A DNA stretch of 56,041 bases from an uncultured Prevotella sp. (GTDB taxonomy: Bacteria; Bacteroidota; Bacteroidia; Bacteroidales; Bacteroidaceae), in the NCBI GenBank assembly GCA_900555035.1, contig USJX01000011.1, forward strand, positions 1 through 56,041, given 5' to 3'. Under the pieces are notes generated by a model, which worked only from the letters and a program-made list of their open reading frames with translations, was not told the DNA's origin and searched no databases. Each line of letters starts with the position of its first letter. The first letter of the stretch is position 1. Both the position numbers and the translations under genes were made by a program. Positions 40,893 to 50,260 of the stretch are shown here, one piece after another.

Positions 40893-43370
40893 TTAAAAGC
40901 GGAAACTTACATCCACGCCACATTGGAATGGGTTGCCACGCTGGGCAAAGTATTCACGCTTGCCCGTAGCCGCATTATCCACGGCAAAGGTGTTGTAATT
41001 GGTATCCGTAAGGTTCTTGCCCCACAGATTCAACTGCACCTTGCCCAAATCGAAGGCCACGTGCGCACCCAACACGGCATAAATATCCTGACCATAACTG
41101 TTGGCATTATCCCAATAGGTCTTGCCCTGCATGTTGACGTTGGCACCCAGAACCATGCTACGCAAGAGGCTGGAATCAAACTGCAGGCGATAATCTGCCA
41201 TCGCCGAGAATGTGTGCTCCGGCACGTAAGGCACCTTCTTATCCTTGTAGCTCACGGCCTTATCGCCCTCGCCATCCGTGTATTCGTCAAACTCGGCTCG
41301 GGTGTAACCATAATTCAGCATCCAGTCGAGTTTGCCGTTGGCAAGCTGTCCGCGCAGGGCAGCCTCGATGCCGCAGCTGTGGCTCTTTCCGGCATTCACC
41401 ATCATTCTTCCGAAACCGTAGTTGCCAGCCATCACGGAGAGCTGCTGGTTCTTCACCTTCATGTAGAAGGCACCCAGGTCGAAATGGAGCGCATGGTCGA
41501 AGAGATTGAGATGGGCTCCCACCTCGTAGTTCCAGGAAACTTCGGGCTTGTACGAAATCGTCTGGTTCACCTTTTCGTAATCTTCCGGCGTATGAGGCAC
41601 GTCGTAATCGCCACGCATCGCCTGCTGGCGGTGGGCATTCAGTTCGGTTTGCAGAATGTCGCTGAACATCTGGATATTGTATCCTCCGGCACGGTAGCCC
41701 TTGCTCACGGTGGCGTAGAGATTGCTCTGCTGGTCGTCGAGCTGGTAGGTGATTCCTATCTTCGGCAAAATCTGATTGTAATCATCTTTCGCCTTTCCAT
41801 CCAGGGCACTCTTCAGGGTAAAGGTGGCCTTCTGCCCCATCATGTTTGCCGTCATTGCCATGAAGGCAGCCGACTGATAATGGATGCTGGTGTGCATCAG
41901 GTCGTAGCGGATGCCGAGCGTAGCCACCAGTCGGGAGGTGAGGTTGAAATTGCTCTCGTGATAGAAACCCAGGTTGGTTTGCGGCGTATGGTAAACGCCC
42001 GGAGCGCCCATGCTCACCGCCATGCTGATGCCGCCCGCCTTCTCTATCGCAGCCGTAGCAGCCGCATTGGCCGCAGCCTCGGGCATTCCCTTATCCATCA
42101 TCGTCTTCACCATCGAAGCATGGATGGCGGAATACATCTGCTGCTGAATGCCGTTGCCTATCGGCGTGGTCATCGCCTCGTCGAAGAACACGGGACCATT
42201 GGTCTTGAGCCATTGTCGGGAGAAGAATCCACCCACGGCCCAATTCCAGAATCCGCCCACGGCACGATTGCTCTTGAAGGAGAGTTCCTGGGTGAAGGAG
42301 TTCTGAAGCTGCTCCTGCAGGATGTGCATGTAGGGAGCAGAGAGATAATCCTGATCCATGAGCATGCGGTCTTTCAGATACTGGTAGCTGGTGACGGATG
42401 AGAAATCGAAGCCTCTGCCCGAATAGCCCAGTTTGAAACCCGAAATGAGATTGTTTCTTCTATAGGTGCCGGGGAAGGTAGAGGCAGGCAAATCCGCCTT
42501 TCCGGTTTCCAGATTCAGCTTGCCATAAGGAAATCCATTCTGATCTACGTATTGGTAATTGGCAAGCACATCCATCTTCCAGCCCGAATTGAAGCGAGCC
42601 TTGAGCAGCAGTTTGCCGCCAGCCTCATCATATTGGTCGGAACGTTCGCCCGTAAAGGTGTTTCTGAAAAAACCCTTTTCTCCCTCGTAGAAGCCCGCCA
42701 GGGAAAGGGCGAGATGATTATTGAACTTATGATAATGGGCTGCCTCTACGTTGCGATAATACTTGCTGCCGTAGCTGAGCTTTACCTCAGAGCCTTGATA
42801 ATCAAAGGGATTGTGGGAATACATTTTTACCAATCCGCCCTCCGTATTCTGGCCGTAGAGGGTTCCCTGAGGACCGCGGAGCACATCCACCCTACTCAAC
42901 TGGTAGTTGTGGAGATTGAAAGCCGACTTGCTCATCACGGGGATTCCATCGAGATAGAGTCCGATGGCAGGACTGTTGACGCGGCTTCCGATGCCTCTTA
43001 CGTAAACTGAAGAAGAGAGTCGGCTGCCGTAATTCGGCATTACGAAATTGGGAACAAAAAGTGAAAGGTCTCTCAAATCAGAGGCTCCCATTTTCTTCAT
43101 CAAGGAACTGCTCATAGAAGTGCTGCTGAGTGCCTGCTGGCGGAGTCGCATCACCTCCTTGGGTTGTGAAACAACCACCACTTCGTCAATATCAAATACC
43201 TTGCTGCTATCCGACAGGGAAGTATTTTCGGCATGGGCAGCAGTTGGGGCTGCATCAGCCTTAGCAGCCGCAGTTGCAGCATCAGCCGCATGAGCTACAG
43301 TTGCAGCATCGGCCGATACGGGCAAGACGATGCCGCACCCCGCCATCGCCATCATTACGATTCGATTCAT
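40893..43370 (-). CDS. TonB-dependent receptor
   Basis: This 825-residue outer-membrane receptor begins with a signal peptide (MNRIVMMAMAGCGIVLPVSA) and an Ala-rich, repetitive stretch (AATVAHAADAATAAAKADAA; residues ~23-50), then a TonB box (DEVVVVS). The plug domain has VYVRGIGSRVNSPAIGLYLDG and RVDVLRGPQGTLYGQNTEGG, followed by a 22-strand-type barrel ending in VDVSFRF. It lacks the carboxypeptidase-like N-domain and a SusD partner, so it is not a polysaccharide-utilisation SusC; a siderophore, vitamin or metal ligand is more likely. A minus-strand -7 box TACCTTTG lies at 43432-43439. Confidence 0.92.
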   Translation of the reverse strand: MNRIVMMAMAGCGIVLPVSADAATVAHAADAATAAAKADAAPTAAHAENTSLSDSSKVFDIDEVVVVSQPKEVMRLRQQALSSTSMSSSLMKKMGASDLRDLSLFVPNFVMPNYGSRLSSSVYVRGIGSRVNSPAIGLYLDGIPVMSKSAFNLHNYQLSRVDVLRGPQGTLYGQNTEGGLVKMYSHNPFDYQGSEVKLSYGSKYYRNVEAAHYHKFNNHLALSLAGFYEGEKGFFRNTFTGERSDQYDEAGGKLLLKARFNSGWKMDVLANYQYVDQNGFPYGKLNLETGKADLPASTFPGTYRRNNLISGFKLGYSGRGFDFSSVTSYQYLKDRMLMDQDYLSAPYMHILQEQLQNSFTQELSFKSNRAVGGFWNWAVGGFFSRQWLKTNGPVFFDEAMTTPIGNGIQQQMYSAIHASMVKTMMDKGMPEAAANAAATAAIEKAGGISMAVSMGAPGVYHTPQTNLGFYHESNFNLTSRLVATLGIRYDLMHTSIHYQSAAFMAMTANMMGQKATFTLKSALDGKAKDDYNQILPKIGITYQLDDQQSNLYATVSKGYRAGGYNIQMFSDILQTELNAHRQQAMRGDYDVPHTPEDYEKVNQTISYKPEVSWNYEVGAHLNLFDHALHFDLGAFYMKVKNQQLSVMAGNYGFGRMMVNAGKSHSCGIEAALRGQLANGKLDWMLNYGYTRAEFDEYTDGEGDKAVSYKDKKVPYVPEHTFSAMADYRLQFDSSLLRSMVLGANVNMQGKTYWDNANSYGQDIYAVLGAHVAFDLGKVQLNLWGKNLTDTNYNTFAVDNAATGKREYFAQRGNPFQCGVDVSFRF

Positions 43371-43690
43371 AATATCCTGTTTTTTATTATCTTTTTCGTT
43401 ATCTTTTTTGTTATCATTCTAAAATCGGGTGCAAAGGTAATAAGAAAAAAAGAAATGGGGAATCCCCATTAATTAGGAAATCCCCATTTTTCGAAGTTTA
43501 AGGAGAAGATGAAAGGCTTCACCTTATTATATTATGCATTGAGTCCACTTAATCAGAAACGCCTATTTTATAAGCAGTTTGATAGATTTGAGTTTTTTAA
43601 GAGAAATAAATCGGGAAAAATGCCATTGTTTCACTAAAACTTTGTATCTTTGCAAAGAATAAGTTTAAACAATAAAGAAAACATTAGATT
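43371..43690. promoter_or_regulatory. Intergenic region with two divergent promoters
   Basis: Contains the receptor's minus-strand -7 box (43432-43439) and a plus-strand -7 box TATCTTTG (43645-43652) for the DUF4160/DUF2442 pair. No supported gene lies between; a 42-codon frame at 43509-43637 is discussed under rejected items. Confidence 0.6.
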
Positions 43691-43981
43691 ATGCCTAAAG
43701 TACTTCTTTATATAACTGCCAAAATAATATGGAACTTTCTGTTTTACAATACAGACTTCCATGAAAACAGAGCTCATGTTCATGTTGGTAAACGAGGAAC
43801 AGAAGAACTTTGTAAAATTTGGCTAGAGCCAAATGTTGAATTGGCAAAACAAGGTGACTTAACAGACAAACAAGTCAAAGAAGTCATTGAAATCGTAAAA
43901 AAATACCAAGCGAAATTACTCCATCAATGGAAGCAATTCAAGGAAGGTAAAACAATAAAAATAATAAAAATTAAAAAGTAA
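43691..43981 (+). CDS. DUF4160 family protein
   Basis: The 96-residue protein has the DUF4160-type HVHVGKRGTEELCKIWLEP (33-51) and a helical C-terminal half rich in Lys (EVIEIVKKYQAKLLHQWKQF). DUF4160 and DUF2442 genes are commonly found together and are treated as a putative toxin-antitoxin pair; which half is toxic is not established. The next gene follows after 4 bp. Confidence 0.82.
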   Translation: MPKVLLYITAKIIWNFLFYNTDFHENRAHVHVGKRGTEELCKIWLEPNVELAKQGDLTDKQVKEVIEIVKKYQAKLLHQWKQFKEGKTIKIIKIKK

Positions 43982-43985
43982 GAAT

Positions 43986-44258
43986 ATGTATCAGAAAGAA
44001 GGTTATTGGGATGTGAAGCCAAAGATAAAGGCTTTATCTTTTCCCAAAAGAGGTAAGTTTGAAGTTACCCTGCAAGATGGCCGTTCCATAACGATGCCTA
44101 TCTCTGCTTTCCCAAGCATGAAAAAAGTGCCTGTAAAAGAAAGAAACAATTGGTATCTCATGGGGGGTGGCTTTACTTGGGACTCTTGTCCTGAAGTAAT
44201 CCATATTGAACAGATTTTGGGTAACTACGCCAATTACGCCCACGAGCAAGATGCCTAA
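43986..44258 (+). CDS. DUF2442 family protein
   Basis: The 90-residue beta-rich protein has the family pattern PKRGKFEVTLQDGRSITMPI, SAFPSMKKVPVKERNNW and HIEQILG. It is 4 bp downstream of the DUF4160 gene and shares its promoter, as expected for a two-gene toxin-antitoxin-like module. Confidence 0.85.
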   Translation: MYQKEGYWDVKPKIKALSFPKRGKFEVTLQDGRSITMPISAFPSMKKVPVKERNNWYLMGGGFTWDSCPEVIHIEQILGNYANYAHEQDA

Positions 44259-44269
44259 AATAAAATTTA

Positions 44270-44315
44270 GGGAGTACCCAGCAAATTCAAAATTGCTGCT
44301 GATACTCCCTTTTTC
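44270..44315 (+). terminator. Terminator of the DUF4160/DUF2442 operon
   Basis: GGGAGTA (44270-44276) and CAGCAA (44279-44284) pair with TTGCTG (44293-44298) and TACTCCC (44303-44309), followed by TTTTT. Confidence 0.85.
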
Positions 44316-44342
44316 TTCTTTATACAGTAATCTCACCTTATA

Positions 44343-45479
44343 TTATACCGTAATCTCTCCCGAACCATAGCAGCGATGATGGTTCTCATCATACACTACG
44401 CAAAACTGACCGGGAGCCACGCCGTGAATCGCCTCCTCTGAATGAATCATCCATCTGCCATCTTCGAGCTTTTCGATAGTAGCAGGATGATACTCCGGCG
44501 TATGGCGAATCTTGAACGTTACTTTCTGCATCGATACCTCGCGGGTGAGGAAATGGAAATCCTGCAATGGGAAATCCTGCTTGTAAGCCGACTGAGGGTC
44601 GTAACCATGACTCACATACAGAATGTTGTTCTCCACATCCTTCTTAATCACGAACCAAGGACCGCCGCCGAAACCCAGACCCTTGCGCTGACCGATGGTG
44701 TGGAACCACAAACCCTTGTGGCCGCCGATGCGCTTGCCCGTCTCCATCTCAATCACATCGCCCGGGTTCTCGCCCAGGTATCGGCGGATGTAATCGTTAT
44801 AGTTAATCTGCCCCAGGAAGCAAATTCCTTGACTATCCTTGCGCTTGGCATTAATCAAATGCTCCTCTTCGGCTATCTCACGAATTTCATTTTTGATGTG
44901 ATGACCGATAGGGAAAATCGCTTTTTTCAATTGCCAACTCTCTATCTGAGCCAGAAAATCGGTCTGGTCCTTCACGGGATCAGGACTCGTAACGAGCCAT
45001 TTGTCGCCGTTCTCATCCGTCTCGGTCTGTGCATAATGACCTGTGGCGATGAGGTCGTAGTTGTGCCCCATCTTCTCATCGAAGGCACCAAACTTGATGA
45101 GCCTGTTGCACATCACATCGGGGTTCGGAGTGAATCCCGCCTTCACCTTATCCATGGTGTAGCGAGTCACCTCGTTCCAGTATTCCTTGTGACAGTCAAT
45201 CACTTGCAGCTTGCAGCCATACTTGCGTGCCACGGCTGTAGCCATCTCCAGGTCTTCCTCAGAAGAACAGTCCCATTCCTCCTTCTCTTCCGGTCCAATC
45301 TTGATGTAGAAGCAGTCAGGATGCAAGCCCAGACGGGCAAATTCCCACACTACCACCGAACTATCTACGCCGCCCGAAAGCAGCACGGCAATTCTCTTGT
45401 CCTTCACCTCGGCAAGAAACTGCTCGTCTCTGGTCTCCAATTCCTTTTCTCTTGGAGTATCTGTTATCATCTTATCCAT
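44343..45479 (-). CDS. mnmA: tRNA 2-thiouridine(34) synthase MnmA
   Basis: The 378-residue enzyme thiolates U34 of Lys/Glu/Gln tRNAs. The PP-loop motif SGGVDSS is at residues 35-41. The two catalytic cysteines appear in PDVMCNRLIKFG and DSQGICFLGQINY, and the substrate-binding motif HTIGQRKGLGFGGG follows. A C-terminal beta-barrel domain completes the normal length. On the minus strand a -7 box TAACTTTG at 45538-45545 lies about 60 bp upstream of the start. Confidence 0.95.
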   Translation of the reverse strand: MDKMITDTPREKELETRDEQFLAEVKDKRIAVLLSGGVDSSVVVWEFARLGLHPDCFYIKIGPEEKEEWDCSSEEDLEMATAVARKYGCKLQVIDCHKEYWNEVTRYTMDKVKAGFTPNPDVMCNRLIKFGAFDEKMGHNYDLIATGHYAQTETDENGDKWLVTSPDPVKDQTDFLAQIESWQLKKAIFPIGHHIKNEIREIAEEEHLINAKRKDSQGICFLGQINYNDYIRRYLGENPGDVIEMETGKRIGGHKGLWFHTIGQRKGLGFGGGPWFVIKKDVENNILYVSHGYDPQSAYKQDFPLQDFHFLTREVSMQKVTFKIRHTPEYHPATIEKLEDGRWMIHSEEAIHGVAPGQFCVVYDENHHRCYGSGEITV

Positions 45480-45866
45480 TTATTCGATATTTACTATTCT
45501 ATTTTCAATTCAATTTTCCAAAAACTAAATCTGAAGGCAAAGTTACAATAAATTCCGCAAAATAGCACCTACTTTCTCATAAAAATCTATTATTTTCCCG
45601 AAAACTTTTCCTTTTCCCAGCAAAATCCCCATCCATCCGCTTTATTTTCTATCGAAAATACTTATAGTAGAAATCGACTTATTCCAACGCCAATCCTTTT
45701 TTGCTTTCGATTTTATCCATACCTTTGCAATCGAAAATCAGAGATATGCGAGTATAGTAAAATACTACAACAAGCATAGAAGATGGCGAAAGTAGTTATG
45801 GTAGAAATCAATAACATATAAAAGAAGAAATAAAAATAAGAAATCAATAACATATAATATAAGAAT
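45480..45866. promoter_or_regulatory. Intergenic region with divergent promoters and a direct repeat
   Basis: Contains the minus-strand mnmA box (45538-45545) and a plus-strand TACCTTTG (45720-45727) for the transporter operon. AGAAATCAATAACATATAA occurs twice, 36 bp apart (45803 and 45839), right before the transporter start. The rest is AT-rich without a gene. Confidence 0.65.
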
Positions 45867-47555
45867 ATGGATATCTTAAAAAATCTGTTTTATGGCTTCC
45901 CTGATCTGTGGGGAGGCGGAGTAGCCCACTCCGTGCTGATCCTGGCGCTGGTCATCACCCTGGGCTTGAGTTTAGGAAAGTTGAGAGTAAAGGGAGTCTC
46001 TCTCGGATTGGCATGGATTCTTTTCATCGGCCTCATCTTCGGTCACTTCTCTCTCAATCTCGATGAGCATCTGCTCCACTTCCTCAAGGAGTTCGGATTG
46101 ATTCTCTTCGTCTATTCCATAGGTCTGGAGGTAGGACCAGGTTTCTTCGCTTCGTTCAAGAACGGCGGCAAGAGCCTCAACCTACTCAGCATCATCGTGG
46201 TAGCGTTGAGTATCGTCACCACCCTCGCCATCTTCTCGTTCTCGGGAACATCCATCACTTCTATGGCTGGTATTCTCTCGGGTGCCGTTACCAACACCCC
46301 GGGACTCGGTGCTGCCCAGCAGGCATTCAGCGACCTGCGCCACATCGACGCCCCTTCTATCGCAGCCGGCTACGCCATCGCCTACCCAATGGGTGTGCTC
46401 GGCGTTATCCTCTCCTTTATTATATTAAGGTATGCGCTGCGTATCAACAAGAGCGAGGAGGAAGCTGCTGCCAAGCGCGGTATGGGACACCTCGAGGCGA
46501 TGACCCTGAACACCTTCTCTGTAAAGGTGACCAACCAGATGGTATTCGGCGACACCATCAAGCAGATGAGAGAAATACTGAAGCGCGACTTCATGGTTTC
46601 CAAGATTATCCGCAAAGATAGCGACAAGCACGATGAGGTGGTAAACGGACAGACCAAGATCAACGAGGGCGACATCCTGCAGATTGTAGCCAACCCTACC
46701 GTAGAAGAGCCAGTCATCGCCCTGCTCGGCGAGAAGGTTCAGGTGAGCGAGGAGAAATTCGGCGAAGACCTGATTACCCGCCGCATCCGCATCACCAAGC
46801 CAGGCATCAACGGCAAGAGCATCAGCCAGCTGCAGATCCGTTCAAACCTCGGTGCCAATATTACCCGAGTAAACCGCAACGGTGTGGATCTGATTGCCAC
46901 TCCACATCTGAAGCTGCAGCTGGGCGACCGTGTTACCGTGGTGGGTACCGAGCTTGCCATCGCCCATACCGAGAAAGTATTGGGTAACCAGATGAAGCGC
47001 CTCAACTACCCTAACCTGATTCCTATCTTCCTGGGCATCATGCTGGGTTGCATCGTGGCAAACATCCCATTCTTCATCCCTGGCATCAACGAGAACCTGC
47101 GCCTCGGTTTGACCGGCGGCCCTCTGGTAGTTGCAATCCTGATAGGTTACTTCGGTCCGAAGTACAACCTCGTTACCTACAACACCATTTCAGCCAACCT
47201 GATGCTCCGCGAAATAGGCATCTGCATCTTCCTGGCTTGCGTGGGACTGGGCACCGGCGAACAGTTTATCCAGACCGTGGCTTCAGAAAGCGGAATGACA
47301 TGGATTCTCTACGGCGTTGCCATCACCATGATTCCAATTCTGGTGGGCGGCATCATCGGAAGATACGTGTTCCACATCAACTATTACACATTGCTCGGTG
47401 TATTGGCAGGCGCCAACACCAACCCATCTGCCCTGGCTTACGTACGTGAGCAGACATCGGCAGATGCACCATCTGTGGGCTATGCGAATGTTTATCCATT
47501 TGCCATGTTCCTCAGAATCGTAACCATTCAGATTATCATTTTCGTATTCGGATAA
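45867..47555 (+). CDS. AspT/YidE-type transporter with two TrkA-C domains
   Basis: The 562-residue membrane protein has two hydrophobic halves (about 1-190 and 385-562), each with the duplicated YidE/AspT signature (GLEVGPGFFASFKNGG; SGAVTNTPGLGAAQQAFSDL; AGANTNPSALAYV). Two TrkA-C domains lie between (about 205-285 and 290-375). Members include aspartate:alanine exchangers and other carboxylate antiporters. The gene nine bases downstream encodes an amino-acid exporter-like protein, so an amino-acid or peptide substrate is likely. Confidence 0.85.
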   Translation: MDILKNLFYGFPDLWGGGVAHSVLILALVITLGLSLGKLRVKGVSLGLAWILFIGLIFGHFSLNLDEHLLHFLKEFGLILFVYSIGLEVGPGFFASFKNGGKSLNLLSIIVVALSIVTTLAIFSFSGTSITSMAGILSGAVTNTPGLGAAQQAFSDLRHIDAPSIAAGYAIAYPMGVLGVILSFIILRYALRINKSEEEAAAKRGMGHLEAMTLNTFSVKVTNQMVFGDTIKQMREILKRDFMVSKIIRKDSDKHDEVVNGQTKINEGDILQIVANPTVEEPVIALLGEKVQVSEEKFGEDLITRRIRITKPGINGKSISQLQIRSNLGANITRVNRNGVDLIATPHLKLQLGDRVTVVGTELAIAHTEKVLGNQMKRLNYPNLIPIFLGIMLGCIVANIPFFIPGINENLRLGLTGGPLVVAILIGYFGPKYNLVTYNTISANLMLREIGICIFLACVGLGTGEQFIQTVASESGMTWILYGVAITMIPILVGGIIGRYVFHINYYTLLGVLAGANTNPSALAYVREQTSADAPSVGYANVYPFAMFLRIVTIQIIIFVFG

Positions 47556-47564
47556 ATAAAATAT

Positions 47565-49019
47565 ATGGAAGAAAAAAACATGAAGACCTGCGACTGCGCA
47601 GAAAAAGGCATTGACAACTGCAAGGAAATAGCAGAAACAGAACTGAGAAGAAAACTCGACTTGTTGTTACGCACCGGCAGCATCCTTATGGAGAGTGCTG
47701 CCGACACATCGCGCATCATGCGAACGATGAAGCGTGCTGCTGCTTTCCTCGGACTCGACGAACGCTACATGCACCTCTACATCAACTGGAATGTGCTGAT
47801 GGTGAACTATAGCGACGAGGCGCATTCCTTCTCCAAATTCCAGCGTTGCGAGAAGCACGGCATCAACCTTACCTCCATTTCGATGGTAAGCAAGCTCACC
47901 TGGACAGCCATCAAGGACAACTATTCGCTCGAACAGTATGAGCAGGCCCTGAACGACATCAAGGCCACTCCACGCAGCTTCACCCCATGGCAGGTGGCTA
48001 TAGGCGGCGGATTTGCCTGCGGCGGATTCTGCATCCAGTTCGGTTGCGACTGGCCAGCATTCTTCTTCTGTTCCCTGGCAGCCATCCTGGGCTTCCGCCT
48101 GAGAATGTTCCTGCCTACCAAGGGCTGCAACAACTATGTAGCCATCGGTATTTCGGCATTCGTGGCAACGCTGATTGCGTGGCTCACCTCGTTCCTTTCG
48201 CTCAACCCATCCATCGCAGCCGCCCTTCCGGGCTTCATGCATTCAGATACCCCTTGGCACCCGTTGATGGCGTGCGCCCTCTTCATCGTGCCGGGAGTTC
48301 CGCTGATCAACTTCGTGAGCGACATGCTCGACGGCTACATCGAGGTGGGAATGGTTCGTGCCCTGAACACCCTGCTGATGATCTTTGCCATGGCATTCGG
48401 CATTGCCTTTGCCATCCAGGTTTGCCACATCGACAACTTCGTGAAGGATCTTACGATGACTCCTCACCACGAATACTGGGAGTTCGCCATTGCGGCAGCC
48501 GTATCGGCGATGGGCTTCTCTACCATCTTCAGTATTCCTAGACGCCTGTTGCCAGTTGTGGCTGTGGGCGGTATCATCGCCGTTTGCTTCCGCAACTTCG
48601 TCAACCTGGGTCCATCCAATGGCAACATCGGTCTCGACATGGGCTTGAGCATCGGTTCGCTTGCCGGTTCTGCGCTCATCAGCGTCATCGTCATCAAGGC
48701 CCGCCACTGGTTCCACACCCCTCACCAGTGCATCACCATTCCTAGCGTCATCCCTATGGTACCTGGAGTCTTGATGTATCGTGCTCTGTTTGCCTTCATC
48801 GACATGCACGGCGTGGTAGGCGAGGTAACCGTGGGTATGAACAACCTGATCAAGGCTTCGCTCGCCATCATCTGCATCGCCCTGGGTGTTGCCATTCCAA
48901 ATGTATTCTTCCGCCGCTTCATCGCCGACAACCGCAAGCGCCGACTCCTCAACATGCTGGTGGAGAGAAAGAAGAAGAATGGCGAATTCGTGGATCTGCA
49001 CGAGGTGGAAATCAAGTAA
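47565..49019 (+). CDS. ThrE-like threonine/serine exporter family protein
   Basis: The protein has 484 residues. The N-terminal cytoplasmic domain (about 28-150, LLLRTGSILMESAADTSRIM, RTMKRAAAFLG) and membrane-spanning region match the ThrE family (DUF1212), with a second DUF3815-like half fused at the C-terminus (GLSIGSLAGSALISVIVIKA; IPSVIPMVPGVLMYRALFAF). It is encoded in the same message as the AspT-like gene upstream (9-bp gap). ThrE-type carriers export threonine and serine with the proton gradient. Confidence 0.82.
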   Translation: MEEKNMKTCDCAEKGIDNCKEIAETELRRKLDLLLRTGSILMESAADTSRIMRTMKRAAAFLGLDERYMHLYINWNVLMVNYSDEAHSFSKFQRCEKHGINLTSISMVSKLTWTAIKDNYSLEQYEQALNDIKATPRSFTPWQVAIGGGFACGGFCIQFGCDWPAFFFCSLAAILGFRLRMFLPTKGCNNYVAIGISAFVATLIAWLTSFLSLNPSIAAALPGFMHSDTPWHPLMACALFIVPGVPLINFVSDMLDGYIEVGMVRALNTLLMIFAMAFGIAFAIQVCHIDNFVKDLTMTPHHEYWEFAIAAAVSAMGFSTIFSIPRRLLPVVAVGGIIAVCFRNFVNLGPSNGNIGLDMGLSIGSLAGSALISVIVIKARHWFHTPHQCITIPSVIPMVPGVLMYRALFAFIDMHGVVGEVTVGMNNLIKASLAIICIALGVAIPNVFFRRFIADNRKRRLLNMLVERKKKNGEFVDLHEVEIK

Positions 49020-49099
49020 GATTGTTTTTCATCTCTCACAGATTACAGGATTTATCTGATTATTTTGCCCGAAAGCAGAGCTAATTAAAATAAAAGTTT

Positions 49100-49107
49100 T
49101 ATCTTTG
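49100..49107 (+). promoter_or_regulatory. -7 box of the LysR regulator gene
   Basis: TATCTTTG lies 35 bp before the ATG at 49142, so the regulator has its own promoter despite being directly behind the exporter genes. Confidence 0.6.
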
Positions 49108-49141
49108 CACGCGCAATTATAAGACTAGTGAAAAAAGGAAA

Positions 49142-50053
49142 ATGGAAATACGACAACTCAAATATTTTCTGAAGGTAGCCGAGACGCTCAATTTTTCGGA
49201 GGCATCGCGCAAGCTCTACATCACGCAGAGTACCCTCTCGCAGCAGATTTCGCATCTGGAACAGGAAATAGGCTTGCCGCTCTTCGAACGTAACTCGCAC
49301 GAGGTTTATCTCACCGAGGCAGGAAAGGAGCTTCTTCCCTATGCCCAGAATGCCGTAAACTGCACCATGGCATGCGTTGACCACATGAACGACCTGAAGG
49401 AGATGCTCACCGGCGAACTGAACATTGGCGTCACCTACTCCTTCAGCAACATCATGGCAGACACGCTCATCGCCTTCCTCCATGCTTATCCTCACGTGAA
49501 GCTGAACATCCAATACCGTTCGATGCAGGAACTGATGGATGGCTTGAAGAAGCGTGAACTCGACCTGGCACTTGCCTTCAAGCCTCTGAAGACAGACAAG
49601 GCGATAGACAGCCGAGCCATCTTCAGCAACCGCCTGGCGGCGATTGTGAACGAGAATCATCCCCTGGCGCGTCTTTCATCCATCAAGCTCTCTGAGCTGG
49701 AGCGTTACGACCTCATCCTTCCATGCAAGGGTCTGCAGGCCCGCAACGCCTTTGACTATCTGATAGACGGCAAGGACCTCGACTTCAAGATTATGGTAGA
49801 GGTGAACAATGTGAACATCATCTTCGACCTCTTGCATCGCAGCAACCTGGTAACGGTGCTTTCAGAATCCACCACCATCCTGGAAAAAGGCATGAGAGCG
49901 ATTCCGCTAGATGCTGCCGACAACGAGATGGATGGCTGCATCCACATCCTGAAGGATGCGTACATGAAGAACTCGGCGCAGGAGTTCATCCGCATGCTGA
50001 GCCAGAGCACCAGCATCCTCGCCAACTTTGCGCTGAAGGATATTCTGAGATAA
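49142..50053 (+). CDS. LysR-family transcriptional regulator
   Basis: The 303-residue protein has an N-terminal winged HTH, MEIRQLKYFLKVAETLNFSE, ASRKLYITQSTLSQQISHLE, and a C-terminal periplasmic-binding-like effector domain (GELNIGVTYSFSNIMADTLI; LAALAFKPLK-type strands). It is encoded immediately behind the transporter pair and may sense their substrate, but has its own promoter. The effector is unknown. Confidence 0.92.
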   Translation: MEIRQLKYFLKVAETLNFSEASRKLYITQSTLSQQISHLEQEIGLPLFERNSHEVYLTEAGKELLPYAQNAVNCTMACVDHMNDLKEMLTGELNIGVTYSFSNIMADTLIAFLHAYPHVKLNIQYRSMQELMDGLKKRELDLALAFKPLKTDKAIDSRAIFSNRLAAIVNENHPLARLSSIKLSELERYDLILPCKGLQARNAFDYLIDGKDLDFKIMVEVNNVNIIFDLLHRSNLVTVLSESTTILEKGMRAIPLDAADNEMDGCIHILKDAYMKNSAQEFIRMLSQSTSILANFALKDILR

Positions 50054-50054
50054 G

Positions 50055-50094
50055 GAAGATGATTCTGAAGTTAAGAAGATGATTCTGAAGTTAA
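50055..50094. repeat. Tandem 20-bp repeat after the LysR gene
   Basis: GAAGATGATTCTGAAGTTAA occurs twice head-to-tail (50055 and 50075), one base after the LysR stop codon. Confidence 0.85.
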
Positions 50095-50142
50095 GGAAAA
50101 TAAAATAAGAAGAATAAAGGGAAAGATTATAATTCAATCTTG

Positions 50143-50179
50143 CAAGGCTGTCTCCGATTTCATTGCGGAGGCAGCCTTG
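50143..50179. terminator. Stem-loop between convergent genes
   Basis: CAAGGCTG-t-CTCCG (50143-50156) pairs with CGGAG-g-CAGCCTTG (50166-50179). No clear T-tract follows on either side; probably a bidirectional terminator or RNA-end element between the LysR and lipoprotein genes. Confidence 0.55.
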
Positions 50180-50260
50180 ATTCGTTTATTGCAGATAAGC
50201 AGGTCAACAATCTGTTACCCCATGCTTTCTAACACAAAAGCATCATGGGAACCTGCCTAA

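Noticed and set aside
40923..42401. Long plus-strand open frame (492 codons) opposite the TonB-dependent receptor
   Set aside because: Explained by codon bias of the real receptor gene on the other strand; no family resemblance.
43509..43637. 42-codon plus-strand frame between the TonB receptor and the DUF4160 gene
   Set aside because: No recognisable family, AT-rich composition typical of spacer, and it overlaps neither gene nor a clear promoter arrangement; coding status unsupported.
44442..45551. Long plus-strand open frame (369 codons) opposite mnmA
   Set aside because: Shadow of the strongly conserved mnmA gene; no independent motif.
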